The notes under the pieces: model-generated | Databases searched by the model: none | What the model saw: only the letters and a program-made list of their open reading frames with translations | What the model was told of the DNA's origin: nothing | Source: JADHLJ01 sp038116915 | Lineage (GTDB): Bacteria > Pseudomonadota > Alphaproteobacteria > Thalassobaculales > Thalassobaculaceae | Assembly (NCBI GenBank): GCA_038116915.1 | Contig: JAYOEU010000155.1 | Span: 1-10,369, forward strand | DNA length: 10,369 nucleotides | Direction: 5' to 3' | Made by a program: the position numbers and the translations under genes | In this document: positions 1 through 6,010 of the stretch, piece after piece | Position numbering within the stretch: the stretch's first letter is position 1 | Layout: each line of letters starts with the position of its first letter

Positions 1-1208
1 ACAGCGCCGGCAACCCGCGCCGCCTCAAGGCCCGCTGGGCCGCCGCCAACCACCACCACCCGCCGCCGGGTCCAGGCGGGCTCGACAAGGTGCGGCAGGG
101 CGGTCTCGCGCCCCGTCGCCGCGTTGTGCAGACAGACCGGCCGGTGCGCGGACATGCAATGGGTGGCGCCGACGCAGGGCCGGATGCGGTCCTCGCGCCC
201 GGACGCGAGCTTGGCGACGAGATGCGGGTCGGCGATCTGCGCCCGGGTCATCGCCACCATGTCCAGATGCCCCTCGGCGATGGCGTGGCGGGCGGTGGCG
301 ATGTCGGTGATCCTGGCGGCGTGAAAGACCGGCAGCGCGATCTCCCGCTTGAACCGCCCGACCGGCGCCAGCCAGGGGGCGATCGGCGAGGCCATGCCCG
401 GCATGTTGTCGACGGCGAGCCCGATTTCCGTGTCCATCCGGCCGAAGATCGCGTTCAGGAAATCGATATCCGCCTCGGCCTCGAACAGCTTGGCGATTTC
501 GACGCAGGCGTTGAAGTCCAGGCCCTCCGGATCGCCCTCGTCGATCACGAAGCGGAAGCCAACCAGGAAATCGTCACCGACGCGGCGGCGGATCTCCTCG
601 AAAACCATCAGGCCGAAGCGGCAGCGATTGGCGAGCGAGCCGCCATATCGATCGGTCCTGGCGTTGGTTTTCGGCGACAGGAACTGCCCGATCAGGTGCC
701 CGCCGGCGAGCGCCTCGATCCCGTCGAGCCCGCCTTCCTTGCAACGCAACGCGGCGTCGCCATAGGCGGTGACGACACGGCGGATGTCATGCTCGTCCAT
801 CTCCTTCGGAAAGCTGCGGTGCAGGGTCTCGCGCATGGGGCTGGGCGCGATGGTCGGCAGCCAGTGACCGGCATAGGGCTCGCCCCGGCGGCCGAGATGG
901 GTGATCTGGCACATCAGCCTGGCGCCGTGCCGGTGCACGCGCTCCGACAGCTTTTGCAGGTGCGGGATCACCCGGTCGACGCCGACATTCAACTGCTGAA
1001 ACACCGACGGCGAGTCTTGCGCGACGTTGGACGAGCCGCCGAACATGGTCAGCCCGATGCCGCCCCTGGCCTTTTCCTCGTGATAGGCCTGATAGCGGTC
1101 CGCCGGCATGCCGCCCTCTTCCAGACCGCAAGCATGGCTGGTGCTCATGATCCGGTTGCGGAAGGTGACACCGCGCAGGGTGAAGGGGCTCAGCAGGGGG
1201 TCGGACAT
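1..1208 (-). CDS. NADH:flavin oxidoreductase / N-methylproline demethylase-like flavoprotein (3' part outside the window)
   Basis: Partial gene; 402 codons are visible and the C-terminus lies beyond the left edge. Residues 1-340 form an Old Yellow Enzyme-type FMN TIM barrel (opening MSDPLLSPF, then QITHLGRRGEPY near 101-112 and QFLSP at 175-179). A short cysteine region follows (C345, C351, C359), then the start of an NAD(P)/FAD Rossmann domain with VVVVGGGPAGLEAA at 384-397. This order is that of trimethylamine dehydrogenase, 2,4-dienoyl-CoA reductase and the N-methylproline (stachydrine pathway) demethylases. The motif PCVGATHC and the overall wording match, from memory, proteins annotated as N-methylproline demethylase, so oxidative N-demethylation of a betaine-derived amine is the best guess; the substrate is inferred. 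The position of the usual second cluster cysteine is Ala348. The start follows GGATCCGTT, a weak ribosome site, and lies 72 bp after the permease stop on the same strand, so the two may be co-transcribed. Confidence 0.85.
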   Translation of the reverse strand, partial: MSDPLLSPFTLRGVTFRNRIMSTSHACGLEEGGMPADRYQAYHEEKARGGIGLTMFGGSSNVAQDSPSVFQQLNVGVDRVIPHLQKLSERVHRHGARLMCQITHLGRRGEPYAGHWLPTIAPSPMRETLHRSFPKEMDEHDIRRVVTAYGDAALRCKEGGLDGIEALAGGHLIGQFLSPKTNARTDRYGGSLANRCRFGLMVFEEIRRRVGDDFLVGFRFVIDEGDPEGLDFNACVEIAKLFEAEADIDFLNAIFGRMDTEIGLAVDNMPGMASPIAPWLAPVGRFKREIALPVFHAARITDIATARHAIAEGHLDMVAMTRAQIADPHLVAKLASGREDRIRPCVGATHCMSAHRPVCLHNAATGRETALPHLVEPAWTRRRVVVVGGGPAGLEAARVAGA

Positions 1209-1280
1209 AACGGATCCAGCATTGCGGCACTCTGTTGAGGAAAGTGAACGGGATCGGCCGGCGTGGGTCAAATCCGGCCA

Positions 1281-2201
1281 TCAGCCGCCACGGCTTCGGA
1301 CCCGCTCGCGATGGAAGATATAGAGGCCGGAGCTGACGATCACGGCGACGCCGATCCAGGTGACGCTGTCCGGGAAATCCCCGAACAGCCACAGACCATA
1401 GGCGGTCGCCCCGACGATCTCCAGATATTGAAACGGCGCCAGCACACCCGCTTCCACATGGCGGAAGGCAAGCGTGATCATGAAATGCCCGGCGGTCGCG
1501 ATCACGCCGGACAGCGCCAGCAGCGCCCATTCCCAGCGGGTCGGCCAAACCGGCTCCAGCACCGGGATTTCGAAGGCATGCCCGGCCAAGAGGGCGAGGC
1601 TCATGAAAACCAGCCCGGACAGGCCGGAATTGAACTGCATCACCACCGCGTCCTGGCTGCGGGCCAGCCGGCGCGTGAGCACGATATAGACCGCGAAACA
1701 CAGTGCGGCGCCGAGCGGCAGGATCGCTGTCGGGCCGAACAGGTCATAGCTCGGCCGCACCACGATCAGCGCGCCGGCAAAGCCGACCAGGGCCGCCGAG
1801 ATGCGCCGCCAGCCGATGCGCTCGCCGAGAAACACCGCCGAGAGCAGGGTGACGATCAGGGGTTCGACGAAGAAGATCGCGATGGCGTCGGCGATCGGCA
1901 TGTATTTGACCGCCGCGAAGATCAGCACCGTCGTGGCGGCGATCAGGACACCGCGCAGCGCCTGGATCGCGATGTTGGCCGGCGGTGTCCGGCGCCAGGC
2001 GGCGGCAACAAAGGGCGCCATGAGCAGAACCTGAAAAACGAACCGCGCCCAGGCGACCTGCCCGGCGGGAACGGTGGCCGAGAGCAGTTTGGCGATGGCA
2101 TCGATCGCCGGCAGAACCAAGATCGCGATCACCATCAGCGCGACGGCGATCTCGACGCTACGGTCGCGCTTTGGCGTGTTTATGTCATGAGCCGGGTCCA
2201 T
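1281..2201 (-). CDS. EamA/DMT-superfamily permease (RhaT/YdcZ-like drug/metabolite transporter)
   Basis: 306-residue inner-membrane protein with about ten hydrophobic segments from residue 15 to 296, in two homologous EamA halves. Each half ends in the characteristic stretch: LGERIGWRRISAALVG then GALIVVRP at 125-150, and FGDFPDSVTWIGVAVI then SGLYIFHRER at 273-300. The N-terminal 14 residues are polar and cytosolic, the C-terminus is short and basic, and the length (about 300) is normal for the family. Members export or import amino acids, metabolites or drugs; the sequence does not reveal the substrate. It sits upstream of and co-directional with the demethylase-like flavoprotein, which would fit uptake or efflux of a related amine, but this is only context. 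The start codon at 2201 has no clear Shine-Dalgarno; no better in-frame start precedes the first membrane segment. Confidence 0.9.
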   Translation of the reverse strand: MDPAHDINTPKRDRSVEIAVALMVIAILVLPAIDAIAKLLSATVPAGQVAWARFVFQVLLMAPFVAAAWRRTPPANIAIQALRGVLIAATTVLIFAAVKYMPIADAIAIFFVEPLIVTLLSAVFLGERIGWRRISAALVGFAGALIVVRPSYDLFGPTAILPLGAALCFAVYIVLTRRLARSQDAVVMQFNSGLSGLVFMSLALLAGHAFEIPVLEPVWPTRWEWALLALSGVIATAGHFMITLAFRHVEAGVLAPFQYLEIVGATAYGLWLFGDFPDSVTWIGVAVIVSSGLYIFHRERVRSRGG

Positions 2202-2275
2202 CGCCGGAGTGTGGTGGCGGCCCGCATCCGGAGCAAGCGGAATGGAGAAAGGGTCTCCGCCCGCCGGTCCCGGGC

Positions 2276-2304
2276 TTGCGTCCAGTGGGGTCGCGGCCTA
2301 TGCA
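2276..2304 (+). promoter_or_regulatory. possible promoter for the ytoQ-cupin pair (weak)
   Basis: In the 138-bp divergent spacer, TTGCGT (2276-2281) and TATGCA (2299-2304) are separated by exactly 17 bases. Each matches only three consensus positions of a sigma70-type hexamer. The location would give a 5' leader of about 30 bases ahead of the ytoQ start at 2340. No equally good candidate is seen for the permease on the opposite strand. Confidence 0.25.
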
Positions 2305-2339
2305 CGGGGTAACATTGAGAAGCATTCGGGAGAGCCATC

Positions 2340-2801
2340 ATGAGCGCGTTGTCCGTCTACCTGTCCGGAGAGATTCACAGCGATTGGCGCCAGCAGATCG
2401 AAAACGGCAGCAAGACCAAGGGTTTGTCGATCACCTTCACCGCGCCGGTGACCCATCACGAAAGCAGCGACGATGTGGGGGTCGCGATCCTGGGCGGCGA
2501 GGACAAGCCGTTCTGGAAGGATCACAAGGGCGCCAAGATCAACGCCATCCGCACCCGCACCCTGATCGAGCGCGCCGACGTGGTCGTGGTCCGCTTCGGC
2601 GACAAGTACAAGCAGTGGAATGCCGCCTTCGACGCGGGCTATGCCGCGGCGTTGGGCAAACCGGTGATCGTGCTGCACGACCCGTCTCTGACCCATGCGC
2701 TGAAGGAGGTCGACGCGGCGGCGCTGGCGGTTGCCGAAACCCCGGATCAGGTGGTCGCAATCCTCGCCTATGTTCTGAACGGCGAGTTGAAGGTCGCCTG
2801 A
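2340..2801 (+). CDS. ytoQ: YtoQ family protein (nucleoside 2-deoxyribosyltransferase-like fold)
   Basis: 153 residues, the normal length for YtoQ. Family hallmarks are visible in order: VYLSGEIHSDWR at 6-17, the central DDVGVAILG at 44-52, and GDKYKQWNAAFDAGYA followed by ALGKPVIVLH at 87-113. Pfam groups YtoQ with nucleoside 2-deoxyribosyltransferases by fold: a small flavodoxin-like domain that in true members swaps bases on deoxynucleosides. No activity is established for YtoQ itself to my knowledge. By eye, AFDAGYAAALGKPV lines up with the deoxyribosyltransferase GMELGYA motif, placing Asp98 where the catalytic Glu normally sits. The start has GGGAG seven bases upstream. The stop is 2 bp before the next gene's ATG (TGATCATG), so the two genes are probably translationally coupled. 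The protein is predicted soluble and cytoplasmic. Confidence 0.9.
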   Translation: MSALSVYLSGEIHSDWRQQIENGSKTKGLSITFTAPVTHHESSDDVGVAILGGEDKPFWKDHKGAKINAIRTRTLIERADVVVVRFGDKYKQWNAAFDAGYAAALGKPVIVLHDPSLTHALKEVDAAALAVAETPDQVVAILAYVLNGELKVA

Positions 2802-2803
2802 TC

Positions 2804-3175
2804 ATGGGGCCGGGTAAGGTCAATCTGGACTTCCACGATCTGGATACCGCGGGCGGTTTCACGACCCGCGCGGACAATCCGCTGATCCACGAGAAGATCC
2901 TGGGCAGCACCCTGGATACCGCCGCGCGGACCGGTGTGCGCACGCGGCTGCTGCGCCTTGATGCCGGCTGCCGCACGCCGCTGGCCCATGCTCATCCCTA
3001 TTGGGAGGAGCTGTATGTCCCGGAGGGCGACATCATCTCGATCGACGCGGACGGCGAGAGGGTCCACCGGGCGCCGGGCTATGCCAGCCGCGCTCCCGGC
3101 ACCATGCACGGTCCGGTGCGCACGGAAGGCGGATGCCTGCTGCTGGAGTTCAACTGGTACGGCGACCGCCGGTAA
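2804..3175 (+). CDS. small single-domain cupin protein (ChrR-like / cupin_7 type)
   Basis: 123 residues forming one cupin beta-barrel. Motif 1 is AHAHPYWEEL then EGD (residues 61-76), giving the expected ligands His62, His64 and Glu68 (or Glu69) and the conserved Gly75. Motif 2 contains PGTMHGP with His102. A complete metal site is therefore likely. The sequence resembles the anti-sigma ChrR C-terminal cupin and acetylacetone-dioxygenase-like cupins; whether it is an enzyme, an isomerase or a sensor cannot be told. There is no signal peptide or membrane segment. The ATG chosen lies 2 bp after the ytoQ stop; the frame is open far upstream through ytoQ, but that extension has no cupin-like sequence and overlaps a recognisable gene. 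It probably depends on ytoQ translation. Confidence 0.87.
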   Translation: MGPGKVNLDFHDLDTAGGFTTRADNPLIHEKILGSTLDTAARTGVRTRLLRLDAGCRTPLAHAHPYWEELYVPEGDIISIDADGERVHRAPGYASRAPGTMHGPVRTEGGCLLLEFNWYGDRR

Positions 3176-3238
3176 CGCCCGCTCGCGTGCCTTGATAGCG
3201 GTTGTCCGAGGACACTCTCTCGTCCGGCTTCAGGTTTT

Positions 3239-3266
3239 CGTATCTCCGGCGAAGGCCGGGCATAGG
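3239..3266. repeat. REP-like GC-rich hairpin repeat in the convergent spacer
   Basis: Within the 146-bp spacer between the cupin and DUF2937 stop codons, CCGGC (3246-3250) and GCCGG (3255-3259) form a 5-bp stem around GAAG, extended by a T-G pair, with a CGT lead-in. The core CGGCGAAGGCCGGG is of the kind dispersed between genes in many alphaproteobacterial genomes. A relative occurs at 10316-10369. No run of T follows on either strand, so it is not a classic intrinsic terminator, although it could stabilise mRNA 3' ends of either convergent transcript. The rest of the spacer shows nothing recognisable. Confidence 0.55.
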
Positions 3267-3321
3267 GTCAAAATTTGGATTTCGGCACTGCCGCTCGGTC
3301 CCACTTGTCGGTTCGGCACTC

Positions 3322-3855
3322 TCAGGACCGCGACCGTCTGAGTTTCTCCGCGCGGACCCGGTAGCGGGGGCGCGGCATCATCGCGCCGATGATGGCGCCG
3401 AGGATGATGTAGACGAACCAGCCGATGCCGAGCCCGATGGCACCGAATTCGGGGTCCAGGGTCAGGGTGTGATGATAGGCGCTCCAGGTGGCGCCCATGA
3501 TCTCGCGGTCGCCATCGGTGATCAGAATGAGCGGCTTCATCAGCCGGGAAGCGGCCGCCAGTTCCTCGGCATGCGCCGCCATCCGGGCCGCGCGGGCGGA
3601 GAGCCCCATGATCTCGCGTCCGGTCGCGCTAATGCTGGGATCGTCATTCTCGGTCAGCAGCGCCGCATAGGCCGTCAGATCCTTGCCCGAGCGCTGGGCG
3701 ATGGCGGTGAACTCCGAGATCAGGCGCGCCACCTCGTCGCGGGCGCCGCCCAACCGCTGTGCGTATTCCTGGACATAGCCCGGAATCTGACTCGCCGCGA
3801 GCAGACCCGCGAGCGCAAATGCGATCAGCAGTATATCCCGGATGCCTCGAATCAC
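3322..3855 (-). CDS. DUF2937 family membrane protein
   Basis: 177 residues from a GTG start at 3855. This start is chosen because GGGGAGAG lies just upstream and because an ATG 72 bases earlier would add 24 residues unlike the family and overlap the preceding stop. Two membrane segments are visible, residues about 8-24 and 138-160, flanking a mainly helical middle region. The family signature SQIPGYVQEYAQRLGGARDE follows the first membrane segment (22-41), and TWSAYHHTLTL (123-133) precedes the second. The protein ends in a basic tail, YRVRAEKLRRSRS. Function is unknown for the whole family. It is the last gene of the minus-strand run, 68 bp after the dioxygenase stop with no obvious terminator between, so read-through from the nucleoside operon is possible; its own ribosome site is strong. 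Confidence 0.8.
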   Translation of the reverse strand: MIRGIRDILLIAFALAGLLAASQIPGYVQEYAQRLGGARDEVARLISEFTAIAQRSGKDLTAYAALLTENDDPSISATGREIMGLSARAARMAAHAEELAAASRLMKPLILITDGDREIMGATWSAYHHTLTLDPEFGAIGLGIGWFVYIILGAIIGAMMPRPRYRVRAEKLRRSRS

Positions 3856-3923
3856 GCGGCTCTCCCCGGCGTGTTGAAGGGGCGAGGGTAACCCGGATTT
3901 GCGCGCCGTTAAATCCCCGGATA

Positions 3924-4784
3924 TCAAAAGCCGCGTAGCGGCATGTCCGGCGCCCGGCGCAGCCAGTTGTCGGCCGGATACCGCGCCGCGCCGTCGATCA
4001 GGTGCAGGGTATAGGCCATGCGCGAGGCGGCCGACCGGTTCGCCTCGGAGAGGTGCGGCAGGCGGCCATGCAGGACGATGAGGGTTCCCGCCGGCGCCTC
4101 CAGCGGCACCTTCCGCTCTTCCGGCCAGGGGCTCGGGTCGGAAACCTCGGTGACCAGCGCGCCGTCCCGTTCCCGGAAACGCGACTTCAGCGGGCTGCGG
4201 TGCGCGCCGGGGATCGCCCAGAGACAGCCGTTCTCCATGGTCGCCTCCTCGAGCGCGAACCAGAAGCCGATGCAGCTTTCGGGTTCGGTGAAGAGAAAGG
4301 CGGAGTCCTGATGGCAGGTCACCTCGCCGCCGATCCGGGGCGGTTTGACGATGATCATGCTTTGCAGCAGCAATGGGTCCGTGAAGCCGAGTTCATGAGC
4401 GAGGGTCTCCAGCCTGGCGGCGCGCGAGAAGCGGTCGAAAACCGGGTCGAGATCGTGCAGGGCGTGGCCGATCTTGTTGATCGCGCCGAGTCCGCCCGAC
4501 GCGCCGGGTGCGGCTTCCTCCTCGAGAAAGAACCGGATCTTGTCGCCGGAGCCGCGGAAGTAGTCATCGCGGGCATGCGCGGCGGAGGTGGTGGAAAACA
4601 CGCTCGCCGCCGCCTCGGGCGTGAAGCCGGCGGCCAGTTCCGCGGCCCGCTCGATCAGCGCCCGGCAGTGTTCCGGCGCGGCGAAATCCTCCAGCACCAG
4701 GAACCCGTCGCGCGCCCAGGCCGCCGCCATGTCCGGCGTGAGGCTCCCGTCCTCGGCCACCCGGAACCGCGCCGGCCCGCTCAT
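3924..4784 (-). CDS. PhyH-family Fe(II)/2-oxoglutarate dioxygenase, PHYHD1-like
   Basis: 286 residues, a cytoplasmic double-stranded beta-helix oxygenase. The iron triad is His158 and Asp160 (CHQDSAFLF) with His244 (HGRLPHLSEAN); Arg255 (SRMAYTLH) should bind the 2-oxoglutarate carboxylate, and Lys104 (INKIGHALH) and Met143 lie where PHYHD1 contacts cosubstrate, as I recall. The whole length resembles human PHYHD1 rather than phytanoyl-CoA hydroxylase proper: DYFRGSGDKIRFF, INKIGHALHDLDPVF, FTEP, ENGCLWAIPGAHRSP and ADNWLRRAPDMPL all have close counterparts, recalled rather than aligned. The start overlaps the deoB stop as ATGA and has no convincing Shine-Dalgarno, so translation likely depends on ribosomes finishing deoB. 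This ties it to nucleoside and pentose-phosphate catabolism. The substrate is unknown; hydroxylation of a nucleoside, base or sugar phosphate, or repair of a modified one, is inference. Confidence 0.92.
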   Translation of the reverse strand: MSGPARFRVAEDGSLTPDMAAAWARDGFLVLEDFAAPEHCRALIERAAELAAGFTPEAAASVFSTTSAAHARDDYFRGSGDKIRFFLEEEAAPGASGGLGAINKIGHALHDLDPVFDRFSRAARLETLAHELGFTDPLLLQSMIIVKPPRIGGEVTCHQDSAFLFTEPESCIGFWFALEEATMENGCLWAIPGAHRSPLKSRFRERDGALVTEVSDPSPWPEERKVPLEAPAGTLIVLHGRLPHLSEANRSAASRMAYTLHLIDGAARYPADNWLRRAPDMPLRGF

Positions 4785-6010
4785 GCGCCGCCATTCAGAA
4801 ACGAGCGGCCCTCGGCGAGCGGGGCGTGGCCGAGATGCAGGGCAAGGCTCTGTCCGACATCGGCGAAGCTGTGCCGGTGGCCGATATCGCCGGCGCCGAT
4901 GCCCGGGCCGAAGGCGAGGACCGGGACGTTCTCGCGGGTATGGTCGCTTCCGGGCCAGCTCGGATCGCAGCCGTGATCGGCGGTGATTACCGCGAGATCG
5001 CCGGGCCGCAGCATTGCCTCGAAGCGCGGCAGTCGGCGGTCGAAATCCTCCAGCGCCGCCGCATAGCCCGCGATGTCGCGCCGGTGACCGAAGAGCATGT
5101 CGAAATCGACGAAATTGGCGAGCACCAGCGTGTTATCCGGCGCCGTCCCGGTCTCGGCCAGCAGGGTGTCGAACAGCGCCGCGTTGCCGTCCGCCTTGAC
5201 CTCGCGCCCGGTACCCCGATGGGCGTAGATGTCGCCCATCTTGCCGATCGAGATCACCTGTCCGCCGGCGGCTTCATGCAGGTGGAGCAGGGTCGGCGCC
5301 GGCGGCGGGACGGCGAGATCCTTGCGATTGCCGGTACGCCGGAAGCTGTCCGGCCCGTCGCCGATGAACGGCCGGGCGATGACGCGTCCGATATTGTACG
5401 GCTCGAGCAGGGAGCGGGCGATGCGGCACACATCGTACAGCCGCTCGAGCCCGAAATGCTCCTCGTGGGCGGCGATCTGCAGCACGCTGTCGGCGGAGGT
5501 GTAGAAGATCGGCTTGCCGCTCGCGATATGTTCGGCTCCGAGCCTCGCGATGATTTCGGTGCCGCTTGCATGGCAGTCGCCGAGAATGCCCGCCAATCCG
5601 GCTTCGCGGATGATGGCGTCGGTCAGCGCGGCTGGGAAGGTCGGCACGGTCTTCGGGAAATATCCCCACTCGAACCGCACCGGCACGCCGGCGAGTTCCC
5701 AGTGGCCGCTGGGCGTGTCCTTGCCGAGGCTCTGCTCGGAGGCGTAGCCGAACAATCCCTCGGACCGGGCCCGGCCGTCGAGCCCCGGCAGGGCGGCCCC
5801 CCGGCTGGCCGACGCGGCGGCGGCGAGGCCGAGGCGGGTGAGGTTCGGCAAATGGAGCGGCCCGCTCCGCCCGTCCCCGTCGGCGGTTCCGGCGGCACAG
5901 GCCTCGGCGATATGGCCGAGGGTGTCGGAGCCCGTGTCGCCGAACCGCTCCGCGTCCGGCGCGGCGCCGATACCGAGGGAATCCAGCACGAGAAGGAAGG
6001 CCCGGCTCAT
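4781..6010 (-). CDS. deoB: phosphopentomutase
   Basis: 409 residues, full length for DeoB of the alkaline-phosphatase superfamily. It interconverts (deoxy)ribose-1-phosphate and (deoxy)ribose-5-phosphate in the cytoplasm, linking nucleoside phosphorylases to central metabolism. Catalytic elements are all present: Asp10 in LVLDSLGIGA; the phosphorylated Thr99 in GKDTPSGHWE; the mobile cap domain from about 105 to 300; and dimetal ligands Asp304, His309 (DFDMLFGHRRD), Asp345, His346 (TADHGCDP) and His357 (SDHTREN). Spacings between these residues match the Bacillus cereus enzyme as I recall it. The start overlaps the deoA stop as ATGA and has GGAGG six bases upstream; its own stop overlaps the dioxygenase start. 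Both junctions imply one polycistronic message. Confidence 0.97.
   Translation of the reverse strand: MSRAFLLVLDSLGIGAAPDAERFGDTGSDTLGHIAEACAAGTADGDGRSGPLHLPNLTRLGLAAAASASRGAALPGLDGRARSEGLFGYASEQSLGKDTPSGHWELAGVPVRFEWGYFPKTVPTFPAALTDAIIREAGLAGILGDCHASGTEIIARLGAEHIASGKPIFYTSADSVLQIAAHEEHFGLERLYDVCRIARSLLEPYNIGRVIARPFIGDGPDSFRRTGNRKDLAVPPPAPTLLHLHEAAGGQVISIGKMGDIYAHRGTGREVKADGNAALFDTLLAETGTAPDNTLVLANFVDFDMLFGHRRDIAGYAAALEDFDRRLPRFEAMLRPGDLAVITADHGCDPSWPGSDHTRENVPVLAFGPGIGAGDIGHRHSFADVGQSLALHLGHAPLAEGRSFLNGGA

Noticed and set aside
1..80. Apparent truncation of the flavoprotein within its NAD(P)/FAD domain
   Set aside because: The frame is intact up to base 1; the break is only the window edge.
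90..1238. A 382-codon plus-strand open frame
   Set aside because: It is antisense to the flavoprotein, whose minus-strand translation is clearly homologous from its start to the window edge. The plus-strand translation is rich in Arg, Gly, Asp and His with no domain, as expected of a high-GC shadow frame.
2233..2279. GCAAGC / GCTTGC arms with an internal GGAGA / TCTCC hairpin in the permease-ytoQ spacer
   Set aside because: Arms of five and six bases with a long interrupted centre are common by chance in GC-rich spacers, and there is no link to a known regulator.
2171..3175. Upstream extension of the cupin frame through ytoQ, suggesting a fusion protein
   Set aside because: The extension is the wrong frame of ytoQ. 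The ATG at 2804 immediately precedes cupin sequence and gives a normal-length single-domain protein.
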